62,211 nt of DNA from UBA668 sp038234785 (GTDB lineage Bacteria; Actinomycetota; Acidimicrobiia; Acidimicrobiales; Ilumatobacteraceae), in assembly GCA_038234785.1 (NCBI GenBank), contig JBBQTC010000012.1, positions 1 to 62,211 of the forward strand. The letters run 5' to 3'. Position numbers and translations under genes: made by a program. Positions 7,859 to 16,004 of this stretch are shown here, piece by piece (position 1 is the stretch's first letter; each line of letters begins with the position of its first letter). Below the pieces are notes generated by a model, which did no database searches, was not told the DNA's origin, and saw only the letters and a program-made list of their open reading frames with translations.

Positions 7859-8754
7859 GCCAGGTGCAGCGCTGCGCTGAAGCGCTCCGCGGCCTCGAGA
7901 TCGAACGGCGCTCGCAGCGCGATGTTGACCTGGTCGGCACCGGCCTCGACGTACTCGCCGATGCGGTCGATGATCGCCTCGTCGGTTCCGCTCAACACGC
8001 CCGGACGGACGAAATCACTGATGCCGCCGAACTGCTGCTGCAGACTCTCCTCGGTGAACGCGAGGCCCACGTTGATGGCTCGTTTGATGTCCTTGGGATC
8101 GCGACCCTCGGCGTCACAGTGCTGATCCAGCACGGCGTTCTTGTGGGCGAACTGCTCGGGGGAGATGAACGGCACGTTCCATCCGTCCGCATGTCGGGCG
8201 GCGATCTTCAACGTGCGCTTCTCGCCACCGCCGCCGATCCAGATCGGCAGCTTTGCTTGGATGGGGCGGGGTTCGTTGCGTGCTTCGGTGAGCGTGAAGT
8301 GCGTTCCCTCGAAGGAGGTGACGTCCTGATGCAGCAGACCGCGCAGGCACTGGATGCCCTCCTCGAGCTGATCGAGTCGGATCTTGGCGTCAGGGAAGGG
8401 GATGCCGTAGGCGTCGTACTCCACCTTCGCCCACCCGGCGCCGATGCCCATGTCGGCGCGGCCGCCGCTGAGCTGATCGATGGCGGTGATCGCCTTCGCG
8501 AGCACGGCGGGGTGGCGATATCCGATGCTGTAGACCAGTGACCCGCATCGGACCTTCGACGTGCTGCACGCCAGTGCGGCGTGCATCGCGACGGCCTCGA
8601 GACAGGCCGCGTCGTCGGGCCGACCGGTGGCGCCGTAGAAGTGGTCCCACACGCTGATCCAGCCGAATCCGAGTTCCTCGATGCGCTGCCACACCGACCG
8701 CAGTTCCTCAGCGGACGTGTGCTGCAATCCGACGTGGACCCCGAAGACAGTCAT
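7855..8754 (-). CDS. LLM-class F420-dependent oxidoreductase
   Basis: 299 residues in the luciferase-like monooxygenase (TIM-barrel) family. Typical stretches are a GFGWISVWDHF segment near the N-terminus, LVYSIGYRHPAVLAKA, DQLSGGRADMGIGAGW, and IWIGGGGEKRTLK. Close relatives in actinobacteria use coenzyme F420 rather than FMN; that cofactor is inferred from family. The substrate is unknown. The ATG at 8754 has no Shine-Dalgarno, but TACCGT lies 7 bases upstream, interlocked with the promoter of the divergent gene at 8778. The 3' end overlaps galK by four bases. Confidence 0.85.
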   Translation of the reverse strand: MTVFGVHVGLQHTSAEELRSVWQRIEELGFGWISVWDHFYGATGRPDDAACLEAVAMHAALACSTSKVRCGSLVYSIGYRHPAVLAKAITAIDQLSGGRADMGIGAGWAKVEYDAYGIPFPDAKIRLDQLEEGIQCLRGLLHQDVTSFEGTHFTLTEARNEPRPIQAKLPIWIGGGGEKRTLKIAARHADGWNVPFISPEQFAHKNAVLDQHCDAEGRDPKDIKRAINVGLAFTEESLQQQFGGISDFVRPGVLSGTDEAIIDRIGEYVEAGADQVNIALRAPFDLEAAERFSAALHLA

Positions 8755-8761
8755 GACGGTG

Positions 8762-8771
8762 ACGGTAGCCT
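8762..8771. promoter_or_regulatory. interlocked divergent -10 hexamers (8754-/8778+)
   Basis: The minus-strand hexamer TACCGT (8767-8762) ends 7 bases before the ATG at 8754, and the plus-strand hexamer TAGCCT (8766-8771) ends 6 bases before the ATG at 8778. They share the TA at 8766-8767. The start codons are only 23 bases apart, leaving no room for a 5' UTR on either side. Confidence 0.6.
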
Positions 8772-8777
8772 GCGCGG

Positions 8778-9659
8778 ATGCCCCGCGCCCTCGTCAACAC
8801 CGGTATGGAACTCGAGTTCGACACCATCGGATCGCCCGACGACCCCGCGCTCCTGCTGGTGATGGGGTTCACCGCCCAGATGACGGCGTGGGACGAACGT
8901 TTCTGTCGGATGCTCGCGGACGGCGGACGCTACGTCATCCGTTTCGACAATCGCGACTGCGGGCTGTCCACCAAGCTCGACGGTCAGCAGGTCGACGTGC
9001 CCGCCGTGATGGCGGCCGCGTTCGCCGACGCCGAGGTGCCGCCCGTGCCGTACAACCTGAGCGACATGGCTGCCGACGCGGTCGGCCTCCTCGACCACCT
9101 CGGCATCGACCGTGCCCATGTGATGGGTGCATCCATGGGCGGCATGATCGCCCAGACGATCGCCATCGAACACCCGGCGCGGGTCATCAGTCTCGTGTCG
9201 GTGATGAGCCAACCCGGCGAGCCCGAAGTCGGTCAGCCCACCGCCGACGCAGCGGCCGCGATCTTCTCCCCGCCGCCGACGACACGCGAGGAGTACATCG
9301 AGAGCTCCCCGAAGTACATGGTGTGGCACTCGAAGAAGTACCGCAACGAGGCAAAAGTCAAGGAGGCCGCGGCGCGCGAGTTCGACCGTTCCTTCTACCC
9401 CGAGGGAGCGCCCCGTCAACTCGCGGCGATCTATGCCAGCGGTCGCCGCACCGTCGGCCTGCAGGAGCTCGAGGTACCGACGTTGGTGATCCACGGACGC
9501 GACGACCAACTCATCACGCCCAGCGGCGGAACCCGTACTGCGGAACTGATTCCGGGTGCCAACCTGTTGCTCATGGCCGACATGGGTCACGACATGCCCG
9601 AGCAACTGTGGCCGGTGCTCGTCGATGCCGTCCTCAGCCATACCGGCCACGCCGGGTGA
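8778..9659 (+). CDS. alpha/beta-fold hydrolase
   Basis: 293 residues with an alpha/beta-hydrolase core. The nucleophile elbow is GASMGG (Ser about 117), the oxyanion region follows VMGFTAQMTAW, the acidic residue sits in HGRDDQLITP and the catalytic His in DMGHDMP, so the triad is complete. It resembles the RdmC/aclacinomycin-methylesterase group of small esterases; the substrate is unknown. The start is set by TAGCCT 6 bases upstream of the ATG. A CoA-transferase-family gene follows 35 bases downstream on the same strand. Confidence 0.85.
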   Translation: MPRALVNTGMELEFDTIGSPDDPALLLVMGFTAQMTAWDERFCRMLADGGRYVIRFDNRDCGLSTKLDGQQVDVPAVMAAAFADAEVPPVPYNLSDMAADAVGLLDHLGIDRAHVMGASMGGMIAQTIAIEHPARVISLVSVMSQPGEPEVGQPTADAAAAIFSPPPTTREEYIESSPKYMVWHSKKYRNEAKVKEAAAREFDRSFYPEGAPRQLAAIYASGRRTVGLQELEVPTLVIHGRDDQLITPSGGTRTAELIPGANLLLMADMGHDMPEQLWPVLVDAVLSHTGHAG

Positions 9660-9694
9660 CGTGATCGCGGGGCGCGTCCACTAGAACGGCGCAC

Positions 9695-10867
9695 ATGGCA
9701 GGACCCCTCTCCGGATATCGCATCATCGAAATTGCCGGCATCGGCCCTGGGCCGTTCGCGGCGATGCTCCTCGCCGACATGGGCGCCGAGGTCATTCGGG
9801 TCGAACGTGCCCAGGCGGTACGCGGCCCCGCGCCCGACTCGCCCCACTTCGACGTGATGCTGCGCGGCCGTCGCAATGTCGCGCTCGACCTCAAGCATCC
9901 CGAGGGCGTGGCGACCCTGCTGGAACTGGTGGAGCATGCCGACGCGCTCATCGAGGGCTTCCGCCCGGGCGTCATGGAGCGTCTCGGCGTCGGCCCGGAT
10001 GTGTGTCTGGCACGGAACCCGAAGCTGGTGTTCGGCCGGATGACCGGCTGGGGCCAGGACGGCCCGTACTCGCTGGCTGCCGGCCACGACATCAACTACA
10101 TCTCGCTCGCCGGCGCCCTTGCTCACTTCGGACGGGCGGGCGAGGCGCCCGTGCCGCCGCTCAACATGGTCGGCGACTTCGGCGGGGGTGGCATGTTCCT
10201 CGCCTACGGCGTGGTGTGTGCACTGCTCGAAGCGCAACGCAGCGGAGAGGGCCAGGTCGTCGACACCGCCATGGTCGACGGCGCAGCGGTGCTGATGAGC
10301 ATGTTCTGGGCGTTCAAGGCGATCGGTCTGCACGACGAGAATGCCCGCGGCACCAACCTGCTCGACACCGGCGCGCACTTCTACGACGTCTTCGAGTGCG
10401 CCGACGGAATGTACGTCTCCATCGGCTCGATCGAGCCGCAGTTCTACGCCGAACTGATGCGGATCACCGGTCTCGCCGATGACCCGGAGTTCTCGCAACA
10501 GATGAACCGCGCCCTCTGGCCGAAGTTGAAGGACCGGCTGCGTGAGGTGTTCCGTGGGAAGACCCGCGACGAGTGGAGCGCCCTGATGGAGCACACCGAC
10601 GTCTGCTTCGCTCCCGTGCTGACGATGAGCGAGGCGGCGCTCCATCCGCACAACGTCGAGCGCTCGACGTTCATCGATGTCGCCGGCACCGTTCAGCCGG
10701 CGCCGGCCCCGCGTTTCTCGCGCACGACCCCGGTCGTCGAATCGGCGCCGGCCCACCCCGGCCAGCACTCGCGGGCGGTTCTCGCCGACTGGGGAATCGC
10801 GCCGGAGCGCATCGAAGCACTCATTGCCGACGGCGCCGTCGCCGATGCGAGTTCCTCGAACGGCTGA
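9695..10867 (+). CDS. alpha-methylacyl-CoA racemase-like family III CoA transferase
   Basis: 390 residues. The CaiB/BaiF (family III) fold is shown by the N-terminal SGYRIIEIAGIGPGPFAAML, LLADMGAEVIRVE and a central GDFGGGGMFLAYG loop. GHDINYISLAGAL and the Asp of GDFGGGG correspond to the His and Asp acid/base pair of alpha-methylacyl-CoA racemase (AMACR/MCR). The likely role is epimerisation of 2-methyl-branched acyl-CoAs before beta-oxidation. The weakly spaced neighbours (hydrolase upstream, PIG-L deacetylase 14 bases downstream) do not define a pathway. The racemase call rather than CoA transfer rests on the conserved His/Asp loops. Confidence 0.85.
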   Translation: MAGPLSGYRIIEIAGIGPGPFAAMLLADMGAEVIRVERAQAVRGPAPDSPHFDVMLRGRRNVALDLKHPEGVATLLELVEHADALIEGFRPGVMERLGVGPDVCLARNPKLVFGRMTGWGQDGPYSLAAGHDINYISLAGALAHFGRAGEAPVPPLNMVGDFGGGGMFLAYGVVCALLEAQRSGEGQVVDTAMVDGAAVLMSMFWAFKAIGLHDENARGTNLLDTGAHFYDVFECADGMYVSIGSIEPQFYAELMRITGLADDPEFSQQMNRALWPKLKDRLREVFRGKTRDEWSALMEHTDVCFAPVLTMSEAALHPHNVERSTFIDVAGTVQPAPAPRFSRTTPVVESAPAHPGQHSRAVLADWGIAPERIEALIADGAVADASSSNG

Positions 10868-10881
10868 TAGACACGTTCCCC

Positions 10882-11685
10882 ATGGGAACACTCGTCTGCT
10901 TTCACGCACACCCCGACGACGAGAGCATCTCCACCGGCGGATCCATCGCACGCGCAGCGGCGGAGGGCCATCGGGTCGTGCTCGTCGTCGCCACCAATGG
11001 AGACCATGGCGAGGTGCCCGACGACCTCGCGCCGGGTGAAACGCTCGTCGACCGACGCCGCAAGGAGACCGAAGCCTCGGCGGCGATGCTCGGGGTGCAC
11101 CGGCTCGAGTGGTTGGGCTACGCCGACAGCGGAATGACCGGGTGGGAGCAGAACCACGACCCGAACTCGTTCTTCCAAGCTCCACTCGACGAAGCCGCCG
11201 AGCGGCTTGCGTCGATCCTGCGCCAGGAGTCCGCCGATGTGCTGACGGTGTACGACTGGCACGGGAACTACGGGCACCCCGATCACATCAAGGTGCACAC
11301 GGTCGGGCATCGGGCCGCCGAGCTCGCCGGCGTCGACCGGGTGTTCGAAGCGACGATGAATCGCACCGAGATGGTGCGGTTCTTCGAGATGGCCAAGGAG
11401 GCAGGGGGTTCGGGCGGGCCCGACGGCGAGGACTGGGACCCCAACGGGCCGGCCGACGACGGCAACCCGATGGGCACGCTCGAGGAGGAGATCACCCATC
11501 GAGTCGATGTCTCGCCTTATGTGGATGTGAAGCGGGCCTCGATCCGATGCCACAAGAGCCAGATCACCGATGCCGGCTTCTTCAGCACGATGCCCGACGA
11601 ACAGTTCGCGTTCGCGTTCGGGCACGAGTGGTTCATCGAATCCGGCGCACACACCCCGCTGCGAGACGGGTGGCTGTTCGAATGA
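10882..11685 (+). CDS. PIG-L/LmbE deacetylase, MshB/Mca-like
   Basis: 267 residues. Zn2+-ligand motifs AHPDDE (residues 9-14) and a downstream HPDH (in NYGHPDHIKVH) define the PIG-L N-acetylglucosamine deacetylase fold; length and overall layout fit the actinobacterial MshB (mycothiol synthesis) and Mca (mycothiol-conjugate amidase) group. Which of the two cannot be decided by reading. The ATG at 10882 was chosen because it places the metal motif at the usual distance from the N-terminus; the longer reading frame overlaps the racemase gene. The 3' end overlaps the histidine phosphatase gene by four bases (ATGA). Confidence 0.85.
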   Translation: MGTLVCFHAHPDDESISTGGSIARAAAEGHRVVLVVATNGDHGEVPDDLAPGETLVDRRRKETEASAAMLGVHRLEWLGYADSGMTGWEQNHDPNSFFQAPLDEAAERLASILRQESADVLTVYDWHGNYGHPDHIKVHTVGHRAAELAGVDRVFEATMNRTEMVRFFEMAKEAGGSGGPDGEDWDPNGPADDGNPMGTLEEEITHRVDVSPYVDVKRASIRCHKSQITDAGFFSTMPDEQFAFAFGHEWFIESGAHTPLRDGWLFE

Positions 11686-12233
11686 CCCGGGTGATGCTCG
11701 TCCGCCATGGGCGAGCAGCGGCAGGCTGGGACACCGACCCGGATCCGGGCCTCGACGCGCTCGGAGCGGAACAGGCTTCTGCGGTTGCGCTGCGGTTGGG
11801 GACGAGTGGGCCCCTCGCCGTGGTGTCGAGTCCGCTGCGCCGATGTCAGGCGACGGCCGCGCCGCTCGCGTCCGCGTGGGGCGTGCCCGTACGCGTCGAT
11901 GCCGCCGTGGCCGAGATCCCCTCGCCCGAGGGTGTCGCGATCGCCGACCGCGTGGAATGGCTGCGGGCCAGCATGTCGGGAACCTGGGCGGCGCTCGGTC
12001 CGCGCTACATCGAGTTCCGTGACGGGGTCGTGGAAGCGATCCGGTCGCTTCCGGCGGACACGGTCGTGTTCAGCCACTTCATCGCCATCAATGCCGTGAT
12101 CGGCGCGGCGATCGGCGACGACCGCCTCGTCATCCGCAGTCTCGACAACTGCTCGGTCACCGTGATCGATGTCGTCGACGGGGTGCTCGCCCTGGTCGAG
12201 GGCGGGCACGAAGCGGACACCCTGATCCGATGA
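11682..12233 (+). CDS. histidine phosphatase family protein (phosphoglycerate-mutase-like)
   Basis: 183 residues. LVRHGRA at residues 6-12 is the RHG motif with the phosphorylated His; the second catalytic His is in VVFSHFIAINAVI, and SSPLRRCQATA supplies the phosphate-binding Arg. It should be a small-molecule or protein phosphatase of the SixA/CobC/GpmB type; the substrate is unknown. It is translationally coupled to the PIG-L gene through an ATGA overlap. Confidence 0.85.
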   Translation: MTRVMLVRHGRAAAGWDTDPDPGLDALGAEQASAVALRLGTSGPLAVVSSPLRRCQATAAPLASAWGVPVRVDAAVAEIPSPEGVAIADRVEWLRASMSGTWAALGPRYIEFRDGVVEAIRSLPADTVVFSHFIAINAVIGAAIGDDRLVIRSLDNCSVTVIDVVDGVLALVEGGHEADTLIR

Positions 12234-12249
12234 AGCCCGACTCTGCTGG

Positions 12250-12255
12250 CAGACT
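12250..12255 (+). promoter_or_regulatory. -10 hexamer CAGACT, probable leaderless start
   Basis: CAGACT ends 6 bases before the ATG at 12262 with no Shine-Dalgarno. The first base departs from the TANNNT consensus. Confidence 0.3.
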
Positions 12256-12261
12256 CTGAGC

Positions 12262-12984
12262 ATGACGTCACGTCGGATCCTTGCCAGCATCACCCTCGCG
12301 GCAGTCGCGATCACGGTCGTCGCGTGCAGCGACTCGCAGAGCAGCACGGCCAGCAGCACCACGACTTCGTCGTCGCCGGTCGAGACATCGACCGCCACCA
12401 CCGAGGTCGCGGTGAGCACGACCTCGACCACGAGCTCGACCACGAGCACGTCGACCACCTCGACGACCACGACCATCCCCGCCGTCCAGGGCCTGGAGAT
12501 GTCGGCGTCCGGCCTCGGCGACGCGTTGTTCGGCACTGATGCAGACAGCGTCGTCGACTACGTCGACGGCATCTTGGGGGCACCCACCAGCGACAGCGGC
12601 TGGGTCGATCCCAACTCCACCGGCGCGGCATGTCCTGGTACGCAGGTGCGGTTCGTCGCCTGGAACGACCTGTCGTTGTTCTTCTCCGATCAGTCGCCTG
12701 CCGCGTCCGGCTTCCGCCACTTCGCCCAGTACGTCTACGGTCCCGCGTTCACCACCACCATGAACCCGAACGGTCTCATGACGGCCGAGGGGGTCGGGAT
12801 CGGCACCACGGTCAAGACGCTGAAGGCGACGTATCCGTCGGCGGTGGTCACGCCGGGCAACAACGTGGTCGGGACCTCGTTCTCGATCGAGAGCGGACTC
12901 ATGGGTTTCCTGACCGGACCGTCCGATGCCGACGGCATCCTTGCCGTCGTGGGTGGATTCGGCTGCGCGAACGGCGGCGAGTAG
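12262..12984 (+). CDS. hypothetical lipoprotein with Ser/Thr-rich linker
   Basis: 240 residues, unrecognised. A signal peptide (MTSRRILASITLAAVAITVVAC) ends in a lipobox with the acylated Cys at position 22. Residues 24-70 are an almost pure Ser/Thr linker, typical of actinobacterial surface lipoproteins. The folded part (about 75-240) contains two Cys pairs' worth of conserved-looking cysteines and aromatic-rich strands but no motif I know. Exported and membrane-anchored by inference. It lies upstream of a small membrane-protein gene with 10 bases between them. Confidence 0.7.
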   Translation: MTSRRILASITLAAVAITVVACSDSQSSTASSTTTSSSPVETSTATTEVAVSTTSTTSSTTSTSTTSTTTTIPAVQGLEMSASGLGDALFGTDADSVVDYVDGILGAPTSDSGWVDPNSTGAACPGTQVRFVAWNDLSLFFSDQSPAASGFRHFAQYVYGPAFTTTMNPNGLMTAEGVGIGTTVKTLKATYPSAVVTPGNNVVGTSFSIESGLMGFLTGPSDADGILAVVGGFGCANGGE

Positions 12985-12987
12985 CCT
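12982..12987 (+). promoter_or_regulatory. -10 hexamer TAGCCT, leaderless start
   Basis: TAGCCT begins at the last bases of the lipoprotein stop codon and ends 7 bases before the ATG at 12995. No Shine-Dalgarno is present. Confidence 0.45.
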
Positions 12988-12994
12988 CGCTCTG

Positions 12995-13381
12995 ATGTTC
13001 GCCGCCGGCCTCGAGACCACGAAGAACATCCACCACGGCTGGGCATGGGTGGTCATCATCGGCAACGGTCTGGCCGGGGTGTGGGCCCTCGCCGCGAACT
13101 GGGTGCACCCACTTCGCACCCGTGCGCTGTGGTGGTTCATCGGCATCGCCGAGGTCGCCGTGTTCGTCCAGGTGATGCTCGGCGCCCTGCTCGTCGGTCG
13201 GTACAAGGTGCCGCTGCCGCAGTTCCACGCGTTCTACGGGTTCGTGGCGATCATCGCCGTCGCCATCATCTACAGCTATCGCTTCCAGATGAAGCATCGG
13301 CTCTATCTGCTCTACGGCTTCGGCAGCCTGTTCGTGATGGGCCTGGGCATCCGCGCGATGCTCATCGCCGCCGGCACCTGA
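12995..13381 (+). CDS. small four-helix membrane protein, hypothetical
   Basis: 128 residues with four predicted transmembrane segments (about 17-35, 45-66, 75-93 and 103-124) and short loops. A His-rich N-terminus (NIHHGWAW) and a QFHAFYGF segment give several in-membrane histidines, which hints at a haem- or quinone-associated protein, but this is only a suggestion. Family not recognised. The start is set by the TAGCCT hexamer 7 bases upstream. Confidence 0.7.
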   Translation: MFAAGLETTKNIHHGWAWVVIIGNGLAGVWALAANWVHPLRTRALWWFIGIAEVAVFVQVMLGALLVGRYKVPLPQFHAFYGFVAIIAVAIIYSYRFQMKHRLYLLYGFGSLFVMGLGIRAMLIAAGT

Positions 13382-13484
13382 CATACCCGACGCACCCGAC
13401 CCCCGGCCCGCCCCATCGGCGTCCCGACCCCGCCCCGGCTCCTCACCCCAAGGGCGCGAGACCGTGTCACTTCTGGCTCACTTC

Positions 13485-13539
13485 CCACCCATGGGCGCGC
13501 AAACGGGCGCGATTGGCATGGATTCGCGCCCATGGGTGG
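13485..13539. repeat. 15-bp perfect inverted repeat with nested 8-bp inverted repeat
   Basis: CCACCCATGGGCGCG (13485-13499) is repeated exactly inverted at 13525-13539. Inside, GGGCGCGA (13505-13512) pairs exactly with TCGCGCCC (13524-13531), so two alternative hairpins compete for the right arm. It is the only notable object in the 193-base gap between two convergent genes (13382-13574). It could be a bidirectional terminator or a dispersed palindromic element. Confidence 0.7.
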
Positions 13540-13574
13540 AAAAGGGGTGAGGTGGGGTCGGCGGGCGACGCGGG

Positions 13575-15362
13575 TCAGAGGGAGGCGGCGAGGGCGGCGA
13601 GCTGGTCGGCGAGCTCGCGCGGGAGCGAGTCACCGAAGCGCGCGTAGTGGGCCTCGATCTGGGGGATCGCGCCCCTCCAGCCATCGGCGTCGACCGAGAG
13701 CAGCGTTGCCATGTCGTCGTCGCGGACGTCGAGGCCGGTGACGTCGAGCGCGCCCGGCGCGGGCAAGTGGCCAATCACGGTCTCGACCGCATCCGCCGTG
13801 CCCGCGACGCGCTCGAACACCCACTTGAGCACGCGGCTGTTCTCGCCGTACCCGGGCCACAGGTACCGACCATCGTCGTCGCGCCGGAACCAGTTGACGA
13901 AGAAGATCTTCGGCAGGTCCTCGGCCGCGGTCGACGCGCCGATCTTCAGCCAGTGGGCGAAGTAGTCAGCCATGTTGTAGCCGCAGAACGGCAGCATCGC
14001 CATCGGGTCGAAGCGCAGGACACCAGCTGCGCCCTGCTGTGCAGCGGTGGTCTCGCTGGCCATGATGGAGCCCAGGAACGTCCCGTGCTCCCAGTTGAAC
14101 GCCTGGGTGACCAGCGGGACCGTTGTCCGGCGCCGTCCGCCGAACAGGATCGCACTGATCGGCACTCCTGCGGGATCCTCCCACTCGGGGGCGATCGCGG
14201 GGCACTGCGACGCAGGTGCGGTGAAGCGGGCGTTGGGGTGCGCGGCCGGAGCGTCCGACGTCGGCGTCCAGGGGTTGCCCTTCCAGTCCGTGGCGTGAGC
14301 GGGCTTGGTGTCGCTCATCCCTTCCCACCACACGTCGCCGTCATCGGTGAGTGCGGTGTTGGTGAAGATGCTGTTGCCCCACAGGCTGTACATCGCGTTG
14401 GCGTTGGTGTCCCAGCCGGTGCCCGGAGCGACGCCGAAGAACCCGGCCTCCGGGTTGATCGCGTAGAGGCGTCCGTCGGCTCCGAACTTCATCCAGCAGA
14501 TGTCGTCTCCGATGGTCTCGGCCGTCCAGCCCGGGATCGTCGGGACGAGCATCGCGAGGTTCGTCTTGCCGCACGCGCTGGGGAAGGCGGCGGCGATGTA
14601 CTTCGACTCGCCCTCGGGATTCGTCAGCTTCAGGATCAGCATGTGCTCAGCGAGCCAGCCGTCGTCGCGTGCCATGACCGATGCGATCCGCAGTGCGAAG
14701 CACTTCTTTCCGAGCAGAGCGTTGCCGCCGTACCCCGACCCGTACGACATGATCTCGCGGGTCTCGGGGAAGTGGACGATGTACTTGTTGTCGGGATTGC
14801 ACGGCCACTTCGAATCGGTCTCGCCGGGTGCCAGCGGAGCGCCGACCGAGTGGAGGCACGGCACCCACTGGCCCTGCCCGAGGACGTCGAGGGCACCCTG
14901 ACCCATGCGGGTCATGATGCGCATGTTGGTTGCGACGTACGCCGAATCGGTGAGCTGGACGCCGATGTGGGCGATCGGGGATCCGAGCGGCCCCATGCTG
15001 AACGGCACGACGTACATCGTGCGGCCCTTCATGCATCCGGTGTAGAGCTTGATCAGCTCGGCACGCATCTCGTCGGGGTCGCGCCAGTTGTTGGTCGGTC
15101 CGGCGTCCTCTGCCTTGGTCGAACAGATGAACGTGCGATCCTCGACGCGGGCCACATCACCCGGGTCGCTGTGCGCCCAGTAGCTGTTCGGCCGCTTCGC
15201 CTCGTCGAGCTTGGTGAACACGCCGAGGTCGACCAACTGCTGGCAGAGGTGCTCGTACTCGTCGGCGGATCCGTCGCACCAGTAGACGTCGTCGGGCTGC
15301 ATGATGGCTGCCCACTGCGACACCCACTCGAGGAGACGTTGGTTCGTGGTGGTTCCGGTCAT
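13575..15362 (-). CDS. pckG: phosphoenolpyruvate carboxykinase (GTP)
   Basis: 595 residues, the standard length of GTP-dependent PEPCK, which converts oxaloacetate and GTP to PEP, GDP and CO2 at the entry to gluconeogenesis. The hyper-reactive-cysteine P-loop FPSACGKTNLAM, the PEPCK signature around YGSGYGGNALLGKKC, and the nucleotide-site segment GVFGVAPGTG-like FGVAPGTGWDTN are all present. The ATG at 15362 is preceded by AAGGAG at 9 bases, which favours it over a longer frame starting at 15416. It converges with the small membrane protein gene across the palindromic gap. Confidence 0.95.
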   Translation of the reverse strand: MTGTTTNQRLLEWVSQWAAIMQPDDVYWCDGSADEYEHLCQQLVDLGVFTKLDEAKRPNSYWAHSDPGDVARVEDRTFICSTKAEDAGPTNNWRDPDEMRAELIKLYTGCMKGRTMYVVPFSMGPLGSPIAHIGVQLTDSAYVATNMRIMTRMGQGALDVLGQGQWVPCLHSVGAPLAPGETDSKWPCNPDNKYIVHFPETREIMSYGSGYGGNALLGKKCFALRIASVMARDDGWLAEHMLILKLTNPEGESKYIAAAFPSACGKTNLAMLVPTIPGWTAETIGDDICWMKFGADGRLYAINPEAGFFGVAPGTGWDTNANAMYSLWGNSIFTNTALTDDGDVWWEGMSDTKPAHATDWKGNPWTPTSDAPAAHPNARFTAPASQCPAIAPEWEDPAGVPISAILFGGRRRTTVPLVTQAFNWEHGTFLGSIMASETTAAQQGAAGVLRFDPMAMLPFCGYNMADYFAHWLKIGASTAAEDLPKIFFVNWFRRDDDGRYLWPGYGENSRVLKWVFERVAGTADAVETVIGHLPAPGALDVTGLDVRDDDMATLLSVDADGWRGAIPQIEAHYARFGDSLPRELADQLAALAASL

Positions 15363-15442
15363 CTCGGGACGCTCCTTGGGGGAAAGGGCGGCACGCCGTT
15401 GTGCCTCACCCTCCATTGTGGCAAATTCGGTCCGAAAACCGG

Positions 15443-15467
15443 AAAAGCCCGACCTCAGGGGCCGGGC
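15443..15467 (-). terminator. intrinsic terminator of the rpmB-csp unit
   Basis: On the minus strand an 8-bp stem (GCCCGGCC with GGTCGGGC, one G-T pair) and a 5-base loop are followed by TTTT. The stop codon of the cold-shock-like gene lies in the loop. This separates the rpmB unit from pckG. Confidence 0.75.
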
Positions 15468-15679
15468 GTCTCCATGTCGACTTCGCTGCCGAGGCGCAGC
15501 CTCGTCGCTCGTCTGTCAGGGTCGAGGTCGAACACGACCCGCTGGCCCTGACGCAGCATGCGGAAGATCGAGCCCTCGAGCGCGTCACTGGCCAGATCGA
15601 ACTCGGGGAGGTCGCCGGTGTCGGCGACGACGATGCCGTCACCCGTGGACGGGTCGTAGCTCTTGACGACGCCCTGCAC
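15455..15679 (-). CDS. cold-shock-domain-like small protein
   Basis: 74 residues from a GTG at 15679. The sequence GVVKSYDPSTGDGIVVADTG near the N-terminus aligns with the first strands and RNP1 region of CspA-type proteins (GxVKWFNxxKGFGFI), and GQRVVFDLD matches the last conserved strand. The aromatic RNA-contacting residues of RNP1 are mostly missing, so nucleic-acid binding is uncertain. It lies 8 bases downstream of rpmB and shares its transcript; the terminator overlaps its stop codon. Longer upstream starts would run through rpmB and were rejected. Confidence 0.65.
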   Translation of the reverse strand: MQGVVKSYDPSTGDGIVVADTGDLPEFDLASDALEGSIFRMLRQGQRVVFDLDPDRRATRLRLGSEVDMETPGP

Positions 15680-15687
15680 CGCAGCCC

Positions 15688-15879
15688 TCAGCCGGCCTTG
15701 ACGATCTTGCCGCTCTTGATGCAGCCCGTGCAGACGTAGAGCCGCTTGGGCGCGCCGCCGACGAGGGCGCGCACCCGCTGGATGTTGGGATTCCAACGTC
15801 GCTTCGTACGACGGTGGGAGTGCGACACGTTCATGCCCCAGCTCGGGCCCTTGCCACACACTTCACACACTGCTGCCAT
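15688..15879 (-). CDS. rpmB: 50S ribosomal protein L28
   Basis: 63 residues, the normal size of bacterial L28. MAAVCEVCGKGPSWG at the N-terminus and YVCTGCIKSGKI near the C-terminus give the two CxxC pairs of the zinc-binding form, with the conserved NVSHSHRRTKRRWNPN between. The ATG at 15879 is preceded by a GGAAGAAG Shine-Dalgarno. A TAGCCT hexamer on the minus strand (15923-15918) may be its -10 element. It is divergent from the fakA-like gene. Confidence 0.95.
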   Translation of the reverse strand: MAAVCEVCGKGPSWGMNVSHSHRRTKRRWNPNIQRVRALVGGAPKRLYVCTGCIKSGKIVKAG

Positions 15880-15991
15880 GACGTCACTTCTTCCACGCAG
15901 AACGATAGAGCGGACGAAGGCTACCAGCCGAGCTTGCGACTTCACCACGTCACATTGGGGCGCTCGATCATGGATCGCTGCTGGTCGTCAG

Positions 15992-15997
15992 TAGTGT
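15992..15997 (+). promoter_or_regulatory. -10 hexamer TAGTGT, leaderless start
   Basis: TAGTGT ends 7 bases before the GTG at 16005; no Shine-Dalgarno is present. Confidence 0.45.
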
Positions 15998-16004
15998 TGC
16001 CGGC

